Shown: in pieces, positions 53,799-62,380 of the stretch
Layout: every line of letters begins with the position of its first letter
How positions within the stretch are numbered: the first letter of the stretch is position 1
Source of the DNA: Ohessyouella blattaphilus
Lineage (GTDB): Bacteria > Bacillota > Clostridia > Lachnospirales > Lachnospiraceae
Length of the DNA: 64,000 nt
Direction: 5' to 3'
NCBI RefSeq assembly: GCF_024721265.1
Contig: NZ_JAMXOC010000002.1
Location: 215,253-279,252 of the forward strand
The notes under the pieces: model-generated
What the model saw: the letters and a program-made list of their open reading frames with translations, nothing else
Database searches by the model: none
Told to the model about the DNA's origin: nothing
Program-made: the position numbers and the translations under genes

Positions 53799-55106
53799 TT
53801 ATTGACCAGCAGCTTCTTTCATCGCTTTTACAAACTGCGCACCGTCAAGCTCTCCACCTGCTAACTTGATGGTATTCTCTTTAAGCGCTGGGGTCAAATC
53901 GTTATTATTTTCCACGCCTGCCGCCCAGTCATAATACTTCGTTGTGGCATCAAAGCCTGCTTTAACACCTTCTAACTCTACTGGCCAATTGTCTGCATTT
54001 TCTTTATCTGCTGGAATACACATAGCATCAGATACGAAGGCTTTGTCTGTGTCGCCAGTCACCAAATATTCAATGAGTTTAAATGCTTCTTCAGGCATCT
54101 TACTATCTTTATTGATGGCAAAGACTTGATTAGCAATGTTATTTGCAGTATTATCGTCCGTTCCCTCCGGTACCGTTGGATAATTGAAGTATCCCCATAC
54201 CAAATCATCCGCTACGGATTCTTTTGCTTCATTAGGTAACCATGAACCACAGATTACGATAGCCGCCTCACCTGGTGCAAACTCTTGATTTTGTCCAGCT
54301 GGATATGCGTTCGTCGTAATGTTTTTAGAGAAATAACCCTTCTTCGCAAAATCCGCAAAACTTTCAGCGGCTGCAAGTACTTTCGGGTCGTCCCAAGTCA
54401 CGCTTACGCCATTTACCTCTTCACCCATAACCAAGGATTTCACCCCATCTTGACCTAAGTATTTTGCTAAATGAATTCCAATATACGGTGTCATGTAAGC
54501 ATCATCAGCAGTAATCGGTGTGATTCCGGCATCCAAAAGCTTTGCACAAGCCTCATCAAACTCCTCCCAAGTCTCAGGTGCCCCTTCTACTCCCGCCTTA
54601 TCAAATAAGGTTTTGTTGTAGAACATACCGAAGATAGATGGCTGATACGGAATTGAGTGCAAGGTTTCATCCCCATCATGTGTCTGCCCATAAGCATTAC
54701 GGGCGATAGCCATTAAGGATTCTACACCGTGGGTCGCCTCATAGTCAGCTGCCAAATCTTCTAAATCTAATAGATACTTTCCCCAAGTTCCGTTTACACG
54801 ATTCACATCCTCATCGAAAATGTCTATCGTCTGTTTCGCATCTAGTGCCGGTTGCAAACCTTCACGTTGACCATTGCGTCCTTTGAATTGAACATCAACT
54901 TTAATGTCATTTTCTTCTTCGAATTTCGCAATCGCCGCTTTAATTACTTTCGCTTGAGGTTCTTCCTCGCTCCACATTGACCAATACACCAATGTTTTGC
55001 CCCCTGATTCAGAACTTCCACCATCGTCAGACTTCTTTCCGCAACCTACGATCATTGCGGCAACCATGACTGTACAAAGTAACACGCTTAAAACTCTCTT
55101 TTTCAT
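53799..55106 (-). CDS. Extracellular sugar-binding lipoprotein of an ABC importer
   Basis: 435 residues. Lipoprotein signal with lipobox MIVGC (Cys22), a Gly/Ser linker, then a family 1 solute-binding fold starting TLVYWSMWSEEEPQ. Located directly before two CUT1 permeases and beside a galacto-N-biose/lacto-N-biose phosphorylase, so the ligand is probably one of these disaccharides, as for the bifidobacterial GL-BP protein. Confidence 0.92.
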   Translation of the reverse strand: MKKRVLSVLLCTVMVAAMIVGCGKKSDDGGSSESGGKTLVYWSMWSEEEPQAKVIKAAIAKFEEENDIKVDVQFKGRNGQREGLQPALDAKQTIDIFDEDVNRVNGTWGKYLLDLEDLAADYEATHGVESLMAIARNAYGQTHDGDETLHSIPYQPSIFGMFYNKTLFDKAGVEGAPETWEEFDEACAKLLDAGITPITADDAYMTPYIGIHLAKYLGQDGVKSLVMGEEVNGVSVTWDDPKVLAAAESFADFAKKGYFSKNITTNAYPAGQNQEFAPGEAAIVICGSWLPNEAKESVADDLVWGYFNYPTVPEGTDDNTANNIANQVFAINKDSKMPEEAFKLIEYLVTGDTDKAFVSDAMCIPADKENADNWPVELEGVKAGFDATTKYYDWAAGVENNNDLTPALKENTIKLAGGELDGAQFVKAMKEAAGQ

Positions 55107-55158
55107 ACTTCATCCTCCTAACATGAACTTTACTTGTTGTCATTAGTGTATTGCAAAA

Positions 55159-55166
55159 TTGCACAA
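55159..55166 (-). promoter_or_regulatory. TTGTGCAA element upstream of the binding-protein gene
   Basis: The minus strand reads TTGTGCAA, part of a larger palindrome TGCAA-AA-TTGCA (55152-55163). One of three TTGTGCA elements in the locus; candidate AraC-type regulator site. Confidence 0.45.
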
Positions 55167-55194
55167 GTTTCTTTATCTTATTTACTCATTATTT

Positions 55195-55204
55195 TGCATT
55201 ATTA
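55195..55204. repeat. Left arm of a 10-bp inverted repeat in the divergent region
   Basis: TGCATTATTA here pairs with TAATAATGCA at 55260-55269, 55 bp away. The arms bracket the regulator's promoter, the geometry seen where AraC-type dimers bind or loop DNA. Confidence 0.5.
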
Positions 55205-55216
55205 GCTTTTTATATC

Positions 55217-55244
55217 TTGTTTTTTCTGCAAATTATCTTATAAT
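55217..55244 (+). promoter_or_regulatory. Promoter of the AraC regulator gene
   Basis: TTGTTT, 16 nt, TATAAT (55239-55244). It faces away from the binding-protein gene and lies between the arms of the inverted repeat, which suggests autoregulation. Confidence 0.6.
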
Positions 55245-55264
55245 TAAATTTATCACTGGTAATA

Positions 55265-55272
55265 ATGCACAA
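55265..55272 (-). promoter_or_regulatory. TTGTGCAT element upstream of the AraC gene
   Basis: The minus strand reads TTGTGCAT. It overlaps the right arm of the 10-bp inverted repeat and lies just inside the predicted regulator transcript, a position that suits repression. Confidence 0.45.
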
Positions 55273-55309
55273 TCTCATTACATTTATTTATATTAGGAGG
55301 TATCGCTCT

Positions 55310-56224
55310 ATGGCTTATGAAGGTGTCACTCTAAAGAGCTCGATTAATCTAGGGAAAATATATAGTATCCACTACTTTGAATACATGAGTGATTTTTCTT
55401 TTGAAGGTGAATCCCATGATTTTTGGGAATTCATATGCGTCGACAAAGGTGAAGTCGGTGTTCGCTTTGGCGACGATTTCAAAATCCTTAAAAGAGGTGA
55501 AATCGCCTTCCATCCACCTAACGAATTTCACAATGTTAAGGCCACCGGCGAAATTGCCCCAAATCTCGTGGTTATCTCTTTTGACTGCCACGATAAGGTG
55601 CTAGATTTTTTCCGCCACAAGACGCTACGTATCGATGAAACGGAACGGAATTTACTTGCAGACATTATTATTGAGGCTAGGCGCTGCTTTGATTGCCGTC
55701 TTGATGATCCCTATTTGCAAAACATGCCGCAAAAGGATCCCGATGCTTTTGGCGCCGAGCAATTAATCAACATAAACCTGCATCACTTTTTGATTCATCT
55801 AATTCGTCGTTATTCAAACCCCATCGTTATCCGCAAAAAACTGCCAACCGCCGTCCCCATAAAGACCACTAAGAAAAAAAGCGACATGGAGACATTCAAC
55901 CGAATTGTTGACTATTTAGAGGAAAACCTATCCTCTCACCTTACGATTGAAAAGATATGTCAGGATAACTTAATTGGCCGAGCTCTACTTCAGCGAATTT
56001 TCAAAGAACAGACTTCACTAGGTATCATTGAATACTTTTCACATATGAAAATTCTAGCTGCTAAACAGATGATTCGCACCAATCAAATGAACTTTACACA
56101 AATCGCTGAATGTATGGGTTACACTTCCATTCATTATTTTTCCCGCCAGTTTAAGCAAATCGCAGGAATGACCCCCTCCGATTACGCTTCTTCTATCAAA
56201 GCAATGGCTGAAGGAACCTTTTAA
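55310..56224 (+). CDS. AraC family transcriptional regulator
   Basis: 304 residues from the ATG at 55310, preceded by AGGAGG; an upstream in-frame ATG lacks a site. A cupin sensor domain (about 1-130, with FWEFICVDKGEVGVRFGD and HPPNEFHNVKA) and two AraC helix-turn-helix units at the C-terminus (LTIEKICQDNLIGRALLQRIFKE, FTQIAECMGYTSIHYFSRQFK). It lies between the divergent importer operon and lnpA and probably controls both in response to the imported sugar. Confidence 0.93.
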   Translation: MAYEGVTLKSSINLGKIYSIHYFEYMSDFSFEGESHDFWEFICVDKGEVGVRFGDDFKILKRGEIAFHPPNEFHNVKATGEIAPNLVVISFDCHDKVLDFFRHKTLRIDETERNLLADIIIEARRCFDCRLDDPYLQNMPQKDPDAFGAEQLININLHHFLIHLIRRYSNPIVIRKKLPTAVPIKTTKKKSDMETFNRIVDYLEENLSSHLTIEKICQDNLIGRALLQRIFKEQTSLGIIEYFSHMKILAAKQMIRTNQMNFTQIAECMGYTSIHYFSRQFKQIAGMTPSDYASSIKAMAEGTF

Positions 56225-56238
56225 ACGGAACCTTCAGC
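56207..56238 (+). terminator. Terminator overlapping the end of the AraC gene
   Basis: GCTGAAGG (56207-56214) pairs with CCTTCAGC (56231-56238); the stop codon lies in the loop and TATATTTTT follows. It would limit read-through from the regulator gene into lnpA. Confidence 0.65.
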
Positions 56239-56245
56239 TATATTT

Positions 56246-56253
56246 TTGTGCAA
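56246..56253 (+). promoter_or_regulatory. TTGTGCAA element upstream of lnpA
   Basis: Same octamer as at 55159-55166, now on the plus strand and about 90 nt before the lnpA start. Its recurrence ahead of both target operons supports a shared regulator. Confidence 0.45.
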
Positions 56254-56341
56254 AAAAAATCAACAATCGTGCTATTGTATTCTCCCCTTCTTTTACCTAT
56301 ACTCAAAATATCATTCAATAGTGAAAAATCAGGAGGTTACC

Positions 56342-58507
56342 ATGTCACAAACAAAAGGACGAGTTACGCTTCCAAGTGAAGCCAATTTTCTAAAGGAAAC
56401 AAAAGAAATCCTTGAGCGCTGGGGTGCTGATGCCATAAGAGACAGCGATGGTACCAAGCTCGACGACGAATTAAAAGCTTTAGATGCCAAGGTATATTCC
56501 ACTTATTTTGTTACCCGTGGTCACAATGATTTTGCTTCTACTCATCTTGATGAATGTGTCCAAATGCTCCTAATGTCAAAACACAACTTGGCTATTTGCG
56601 ACACTTTAACGATTGACTTTCTCGATGGTTTTTACAAGGAGCAGGTAGTTGCTGACTATCGCCATGATCCCAAGCGCTATTGGGAAGTAATCGATCGCAC
56701 GAATAATACGATTGTTGAACCCGATTTATGGACCGTGGATCAAGACACCGACTCGCTTACAATCACTAGTGCCATACCGTTTCATGAATATACGGTTTCC
56801 TTCTTCGTCTATATGATTTGGGACCCTACCCAAATGTATAACTACATTACTAATAATTGGCAAGACGTTCCTCACGATATCCCTTTTGACATTCGCCAGC
56901 CTCATTCTGCCGCTTTTGCAAAACGCTGCTTAAAAGACTGGTTACAAGAGAACCCGGACACCGATGTTGTTCGCTTTACCACGTTCTTTTATCACTTTAC
57001 TCTCGTCTTTAATGCCGAGGCAAAAGAAAAATTTGTTGATTGGTTTGGCTACGGTGCAACCGTCTCGATTAAGGCGCTTGCTGAATTCGAAAAAGAATAC
57101 GGGTATGCTCTACGTCCTGAGGATATCGTCGATAATGGTTACTACAACACCACCTTTTGCGTCCCTTCTAGGAGATACTTAGACTATATGGACTTTATCC
57201 AACGGTTTGTAGCCGAAAAGGCGAAAGAACTCGTCGAGCTCGTTCACGATTCTGGCCGTGAAGCCATGATGTTTCTGGGTGATAACTGGATTGGTACCGA
57301 GCCTTACGGTCCCTACTTCTCTAGAATCGGCCTTGATGGTGTCGTCGGAAGCGTTGGCGGCGGTGCTACTTTACGACTTATTTCTGATATTTCCGGGGTC
57401 AAGTATACCGAAGGACGTTTTCTGCCTTACTTTTTCCCAGATACCTTCTACGAAGGAAATGACCCCTGCATAGAAGCCATCGATAACTGGTTGAGCGCCA
57501 GGCGGGCCATTATGCGAAGCCCCGTTGATCGAATCGGTTATGGCGGCTACTTAAGTTTAGCTTACAAATTCCCAAAATTCATTGACTATATCGAAAAGGT
57601 CACCGATGAATTTCGGATGATTTACGCAAATGTTAAAGGACAAAAACCTTACTCTGGAGTGAAGGTCGCTATTTTAAATTCCTGGGGAAAGCTGCGTTCT
57701 TGGCAAAGTTATATGGTCGCTCATGCTCTCTGGTATAAACAAACGTATTCCTATTTCGGTATTCTTGAAGCTCTAAGCGGCGCTGCCATTGAGACGGTTT
57801 TCTTAAGCTTTGATGACATTCGTGAAAACGGAGTTCCCAAAGACGTAGATGTCATTATCAATGCCGGTGATGCTGGTACCGCTTTTTCCGGCGGTGAGAA
57901 ATGGTGCGATCCCGATTTAGTTACTACCCTTCGCAAATGGGTTTACGAGGGCGGCGGTTTTATCGGTATCGGTGAGCCATCTGCCGTCCAGCACGGCGGA
58001 CGATTCTTTCAGCTAGCGGATATTCTGGGCGTAGATAAAGAGCTTGGCTTCTCACTTTCTACAGACAAGTATTATACAAAGGCGCTTACTGAGCATTTTA
58101 TCACTAGTGATGCTCTCACTCCCCTTTCTTTTGGCGAAAGCAAGCAAAGCATTTATGCTCTCTCTGAGGATACAGAAATCATCGAATACTCTAACCATGA
58201 AGTTCATCTAGCGGCTAATGCCTACGGCGAGGGAAGAGGCGTATATATCGCTGGTCTCCCTTACAGCTACGAAAACACCCGGCTGTTAATGCGAAGCATT
58301 TATTATGCGGCCCATAAGGAAAGAAATTTCCATGTTTGGCAAACCGATAATTTGAACTGCGAAGTACACGCTTATCCGGAGAATAAGAAATATGCCATTC
58401 TCAATAATTCCAATGAGACACAAGAAACTAATGTTTACGACGGACAGGGAAAATGTCAATCCCTTACTTTAGCCCCTTGCGAAATCATCTGGAAGGAAAT
58501 CCATTAA
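56342..58507 (+). CDS. lnpA: 1,3-beta-galactosyl-N-acetylhexosamine phosphorylase (GH112)
   Basis: 721 residues from the ATG at 56342, preceded by AGGAGG; the longer frame has no site. GH112 enzymes cleave galacto-N-biose or lacto-N-biose with phosphate to galactose 1-phosphate and the free N-acetylhexosamine. Family features: KVYSTYFVTRGHNDFASTH near the N-terminus, FFYHFTLVFN, FLGDNWIGTEPYGPYF near 308-323 and GSVGGGATLRLISDI; a glutaminase-like and a beta domain follow. Related GH112 enzymes act on galactosyl-rhamnose; the neighbouring kinase favours the hexosamine substrate. No galT/galE homologue is in the window. Confidence 0.92.
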   Translation: MSQTKGRVTLPSEANFLKETKEILERWGADAIRDSDGTKLDDELKALDAKVYSTYFVTRGHNDFASTHLDECVQMLLMSKHNLAICDTLTIDFLDGFYKEQVVADYRHDPKRYWEVIDRTNNTIVEPDLWTVDQDTDSLTITSAIPFHEYTVSFFVYMIWDPTQMYNYITNNWQDVPHDIPFDIRQPHSAAFAKRCLKDWLQENPDTDVVRFTTFFYHFTLVFNAEAKEKFVDWFGYGATVSIKALAEFEKEYGYALRPEDIVDNGYYNTTFCVPSRRYLDYMDFIQRFVAEKAKELVELVHDSGREAMMFLGDNWIGTEPYGPYFSRIGLDGVVGSVGGGATLRLISDISGVKYTEGRFLPYFFPDTFYEGNDPCIEAIDNWLSARRAIMRSPVDRIGYGGYLSLAYKFPKFIDYIEKVTDEFRMIYANVKGQKPYSGVKVAILNSWGKLRSWQSYMVAHALWYKQTYSYFGILEALSGAAIETVFLSFDDIRENGVPKDVDVIINAGDAGTAFSGGEKWCDPDLVTTLRKWVYEGGGFIGIGEPSAVQHGGRFFQLADILGVDKELGFSLSTDKYYTKALTEHFITSDALTPLSFGESKQSIYALSEDTEIIEYSNHEVHLAANAYGEGRGVYIAGLPYSYENTRLLMRSIYYAAHKERNFHVWQTDNLNCEVHAYPENKKYAILNNSNETQETNVYDGQGKCQSLTLAPCEIIWKEIH

Positions 58508-58547
58508 AACGACGAAAGCGACGGCACCTGCCGTCGCTTTTGTCGTT
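58508..58547. terminator. Bidirectional terminator between lnpA and oadA
   Basis: A 17-bp stem (one G-U pair) with a 6-nt loop, beginning AACGACGAAAGCGACGG, flanked by A-rich and T-rich ends. It serves the two convergent genes. Confidence 0.9.
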
Positions 58548-58559
58548 TATCTCTATCCT

Positions 58560-59975
58560 TTAGACTGGATAACTTTTGTTTTCTGAATCCGCTACTGTTG
58601 CATCCACCTTTGTTTGTTGTGCTTCTCTATACTTAAAGAAATCAACCGCTACCTGCGGGAATAGCGCATACGTTAATACGTCTTCATCCTGTTGTGAGTA
58701 TTGCTCCATTTCTTTGCGAAGCGTATCAAGTTCATCCGGAATTAGATCCGCTGGACGACAAGTGATAATATCAGGGTTATCGCCAAGAACCTTCTTCTGA
58801 ACTTCTGGATTAAACGGCTTAACGGTAGCTCCGTAGCGACCACTTAAGACATCCTTCGTCTCCTTCGTAGCCATCTTGTAGCGCTCACCGGTCAAGACAT
58901 TAAATACCGCCTGAGTACCAACGATTTGTGAAGAAGGTGTTACCAGTGGACACTGGCCTAAATCTTCACGTACTCGTGGAACTTCTTCTAGCACTTCGTA
59001 GAATTTGTCTGCCGCACCTTGCTCAGCCAACTGCGAAGTAAGGTTGGAAAGCATACCACCTGGCACTTGATATAGAAGAGTTTTGATATCTACACCTAAG
59101 TTCTTCGGATTTAACAGACCTGTTTCTAGCGCGTGGTCACGCAGTGGTCTGAAGTAATCAGCAATCTCAGCCAATTTCTTTTGATCAAGCCCAGTATCAT
59201 AAGGCGTTCCCTTAAAGGTCTCTACCATTACCTCTGTGGCTGGTTGGCTAGTACCAAGAGCAAATGGACTCATTGCTGTATCAATAATATCCGCTCCCGC
59301 CTCAACAGCCTTTAAGTAGCTCATTGAGCCGACACCTGAAGTATAGTGAGTATGCATTTCGATTGGTAAGCTTACCGCACCTTTAAGTGCCGTTACAAGC
59401 TCTGTCGCTTCGTAAGGAAGTAACAGCCCCGCCATATCCTTAACACAGATACTAGTGGCTCCCATCTCTTCGATTCTTTTTGCCAAATCTACCCAGTAAT
59501 CTAACGTATATGCATCGCCAAGGGTGTAAGACATCGCCACTTGAGCTTCTGCCTTTTCTTTAATTGCAGCGCTTACAGCGGTCTGTAAGTTGCGCATATC
59601 GTTCATACAATCGAAGATACGAATAATGTCAATACCGTTAGCTACTGATTTTTGTACAAAATACTCCACCACGTCGTCAGCGTAAGGACGATAACCAAGA
59701 ATGTTCTGGCCACGGAAAAGCATCTGTAATTTTGTATTCTTAAAACCGTCCCGGAATTGGCGTAAACGCACCCAAGGATCTTCCTTTAAAAAGCGTAATG
59801 ACGCATCAAAGGTTGCCCCGCCCCAACACTCTACGGCATGGTATCCGACTTTATCCATCTTATCTACAATCGGTAACATCTCACCGGTAGTCATTCTGGT
59901 CGCAATCAAACTCTGATGCGCATCCCGGAGAATGGTCTCGGTAATTTTAACCGGTTTTTTCTGAATTTCTGACAT
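58560..59975 (-). CDS. oadA: Oxaloacetate decarboxylase/pyruvate carboxyltransferase subunit (OadA, 5S type)
   Basis: 471 residues from the ATG at 59975 with GAGGAGG upstream. The HMGL-like barrel has ITETILRDAHQSLIATRM near residues 10-27, FDCMNDMRNLQ, CVKDMAGLL (catalytic Lys) and EMHTHYTSGVG (metal-binding His pair), then the conserved carboxylase domain. It transfers CO2 between oxaloacetate/pyruvate and biotin. The biotinyl domain that ends many OadA proteins is missing; the separate biotin carrier gene at 61.2 kb supplies it. Confidence 0.93.
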   Translation of the reverse strand: MSEIQKKPVKITETILRDAHQSLIATRMTTGEMLPIVDKMDKVGYHAVECWGGATFDASLRFLKEDPWVRLRQFRDGFKNTKLQMLFRGQNILGYRPYADDVVEYFVQKSVANGIDIIRIFDCMNDMRNLQTAVSAAIKEKAEAQVAMSYTLGDAYTLDYWVDLAKRIEEMGATSICVKDMAGLLLPYEATELVTALKGAVSLPIEMHTHYTSGVGSMSYLKAVEAGADIIDTAMSPFALGTSQPATEVMVETFKGTPYDTGLDQKKLAEIADYFRPLRDHALETGLLNPKNLGVDIKTLLYQVPGGMLSNLTSQLAEQGAADKFYEVLEEVPRVREDLGQCPLVTPSSQIVGTQAVFNVLTGERYKMATKETKDVLSGRYGATVKPFNPEVQKKVLGDNPDIITCRPADLIPDELDTLRKEMEQYSQQDEDVLTYALFPQVAVDFFKYREAQQTKVDATVADSENKSYPV

Positions 59976-59991
59976 GAAATTTCCTCCTCTT

Positions 59992-61143
59992 CTATTTAAC
60001 TCCAAAAATCGCCATAAAGGTACCTGCCGCTACGGCAGTACCGATTACTCCAGCAACGTTTGGTCCCATTGCATGCATTAACAAGAAATTGGTAGGATCG
60101 GCCTCTGCTCCCACTTTTTGCGATACTCTCGCCGCCATGGGCACCGCCGAAACACCCGCCGAACCAATTAGTGGGTTCACCTTACCGCCAGTCGCTAAGC
60201 ACATCAGCTTACCAAATAGTACACCGGCCGCCGTTCCAAAGGCGAAGGCCACTAAGCCTAAAACGACAATTTTGATTGTATCCCAGTTAAGGAAAGCTTC
60301 GGCACTGGTGGTGGCCCCAACTGAGGTTCCCAGCAAGATAACTACGATGTACATCAAAGCATTTGAAGCCGTCTCGGTTAACTGTCTAACCACACCTGAT
60401 TCCTTAAATAAGTTTCCAAGCATTAGCATACCTACAAGAGGAGCCGTCGTCGGTAAAATCGTACACACGACAATCGTTACGATAATCGGGAATAAAATCG
60501 CTTCTAACTTCGTAACTGGACGGAGTTGTTCCATTTTAATCTCCCGCTCTTTCTTCGTTGTCAAAAGTTTCATAATCGGTGGTTGGATAATCGGCACTAA
60601 AGACATATAGGAATAGGCTGCAACCGCAATCGGTCCCATAATATCCGTTTGGCCTAGTTTTCCGGCTAAGAAAATCGAAGTCGGTCCGTCAGCACCGCCG
60701 ATAATTGAAATTGCGGCCGCCGCTTTATCCGAGAACCCTAAGGCCATCGCCCCAAGATACGCGGAAAAAATACCAAATTGAGCGGCTGCCCCTAGTAAAA
60801 AGCTCTTAGGATTAGCAATCAACGGACGGAAATCCGTCATCGCTCCTACCCCTAAGAAGATTAAGGATGGTAGAATCGCCCACTCATCTAATAAGTAAAA
60901 GTAATATAATAACCCGCCCACACCATTTTCCGAATCATGAGTAGAAGTCATGATGCCTGGGAAGATATTAACCAGCAACATACCAAAAGCAATCGGCACT
61001 AAAAGTAAAGGCTCGAACTCATGGCGTATTGCCAGATATAGGAAAAGACATGCAACACCTATCATCACCACATTACCGATGGATAGGTTTAGAAAAGCTG
61101 TCTGCTGCACGAGGTTTCCTAATGTATTCATAATGTAATCCAT
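59992..61143 (-). CDS. oadB: Sodium-translocating decarboxylase beta subunit
   Basis: 383 residues, at least nine membrane segments. GGADGPTSIFLAGKLG and GSAGVSAVPMAARVSQKVG with LMHAMGPNVAGVIGTAVAAG are the pore signatures. The subunit decarboxylates carboxybiotin and exports Na+. Same subunit serves oxaloacetate, methylmalonyl-CoA or glutaconyl-CoA pumps, so it does not decide the substrate. Confidence 0.94.
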   Translation of the reverse strand: MDYIMNTLGNLVQQTAFLNLSIGNVVMIGVACLFLYLAIRHEFEPLLLVPIAFGMLLVNIFPGIMTSTHDSENGVGGLLYYFYLLDEWAILPSLIFLGVGAMTDFRPLIANPKSFLLGAAAQFGIFSAYLGAMALGFSDKAAAAISIIGGADGPTSIFLAGKLGQTDIMGPIAVAAYSYMSLVPIIQPPIMKLLTTKKEREIKMEQLRPVTKLEAILFPIIVTIVVCTILPTTAPLVGMLMLGNLFKESGVVRQLTETASNALMYIVVILLGTSVGATTSAEAFLNWDTIKIVVLGLVAFAFGTAAGVLFGKLMCLATGGKVNPLIGSAGVSAVPMAARVSQKVGAEADPTNFLLMHAMGPNVAGVIGTAVAAGTFMAIFGVK

Positions 61144-61177
61144 TTTTTAACCTCCAGTCGTTAAAACTTGCTCGTCA

Positions 61178-61564
61178 TTAATTTAAAGTGGCAAGTACGC
61201 CGCCGGCTTCCACTGCATCACCTACGCCTACGTTCACACTTGCTACCGTTCCATCTTCCGGAGCTACGACGGGAATTTCCATCTTCATCGCTTCGATAAT
61301 GATAACCGGATCACCCTTTTTTACTGCTGTACCAACAGCTGCTTCTACTTTAAATACTTTTCCGGCCGCACCGGCTTTCACTTCGATTCCACCGGCATTT
61401 GCAGGAGCCGCTGCCGGAGCTACTGGAGCTGCTGCTGGAGCCACAGGCGCAGCTGGTGCTACTGGTGCCACGGCTACAGGTGCCACTGGTGCTGCACCTG
61501 CACCTTTTTCTTCTACGGTTACATCATAAGCAACGCCATTTACTGTAATTGTATAATTTTTCAT
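61178..61564 (-). CDS. Biotin carboxyl carrier subunit
   Basis: 128 residues. A short N-terminal domain (KNYTITVNGVAYDVTVEE), an Ala/Pro/Val linker (about 22-58), and a biotinyl domain with EAMKME near 91-96, whose Lys carries biotin. It shuttles CO2 from the carboxyltransferase to the membrane beta subunit. Corresponds to MmdC/GcdC or the transcarboxylase 1.3S subunit. Confidence 0.93.
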   Translation of the reverse strand: MKNYTITVNGVAYDVTVEEKGAGAAPVAPVAVAPVAPAAPVAPAAAPVAPAAAPANAGGIEVKAGAAGKVFKVEAAVGTAVKKGDPVIIIEAMKMEIPVVAPEDGTVASVNVGVGDAVEAGGVLATLN

Positions 61565-61589
61565 CTATTTCATTCTCCTTTTCGTTAAT

Positions 61590-62372
61590 TTACCATCTAT
61601 TACTCGGTCTTCTTCTGATACTGCGAACCACAAAATCGCTGGTGTTCATACCTGTATCTGCAGCGATGGCTGCCGAGATAACCGCAATTAATTCTTTTTC
61701 ATCTGTTCCTGTACTTGCACTTACAACCGGTGCTACTGGTGCCGCTACCGCTTCCGTAGTTGTCTCAATTTGCTTTTCTTTCTTGCCACTAAAAGCCGCC
61801 TGCAACTTAGGAATATATTTCATAAGTGAAATTATAAAGGCGATAAAGATAAGAACCGCAAATACTGTGCCCAAACCTAAAATCGTATTTAGACCAGCCT
61901 TCTCAAGAATCTCACCAATTGCGTAAGAAGGGCTTACCGTGGTGCTTTCAAGGGTTCCATTACCGTTAAAGGTAAAGGAAATTTTCGCATCGCGATTTTC
62001 AAATTCACCTTGAGTAGAAACTACCATTTTATCAGTAGAGTTTTCAAAGGTGTAGTCGCCGTGTCCCAAAAATTCGCCACATTCTTCTTTCGCTGCCAAC
62101 CAACCTTTAGCCGACTCTACGTAGCTTGTAGGCGTAAGTGGTAATTGACTTTGATATAGCTGAGAATTAAAAGCAAATTCTTCAATGTTTTCTAATTGTT
62201 CTATCTGTTCTTCCGTTATCGAAGGTAGAAGTTGGGTCAGCATAATATCACTAACCTGCTCGTAATAAGCATTATCTTGGGTAGCAACCTCTTCCTTTTT
62301 TCCACATGCAGAAAAGCTAACGGCTAAGACTAAGATAGAAACTAGGATACTTAGTTTTCTCTTCACAGTCAT
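61590..62372 (-). CDS. Lipoprotein-OadG fusion (decarboxylase gamma subunit)
   Basis: 260 residues. A lipoprotein signal (lipobox SFSAC) and an extracytoplasmic domain of about 140 residues (NAYYEQVSDIMLTQLLPS to LESTTVSPSYAIGEIL) precede a membrane segment (about 165-188, TILGLGTVFAVLIFIAFIIS) and a cytoplasmic OadG-like tail ending FVVRSIRRRPSNRW. Classical OadG is only about 80-100 residues and lacks the outer domain. The tail assembles the membrane complex; the outer domain has no known role. Confidence 0.85.
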   Translation of the reverse strand: MTVKRKLSILVSILVLAVSFSACGKKEEVATQDNAYYEQVSDIMLTQLLPSITEEQIEQLENIEEFAFNSQLYQSQLPLTPTSYVESAKGWLAAKEECGEFLGHGDYTFENSTDKMVVSTQGEFENRDAKISFTFNGNGTLESTTVSPSYAIGEILEKAGLNTILGLGTVFAVLIFIAFIISLMKYIPKLQAAFSGKKEKQIETTTEAVAAPVAPVVSASTGTDEKELIAVISAAIAADTGMNTSDFVVRSIRRRPSNRW

Positions 62373-62380
62373 TCACCTCT

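Noticed and set aside
61188..61529. Plus-strand Ala/Thr/Gly-rich frame
   Set aside because: Antisense of the Ala/Pro linker and biotinyl domain of the carrier protein, whose EAMKME motif is unmistakable.
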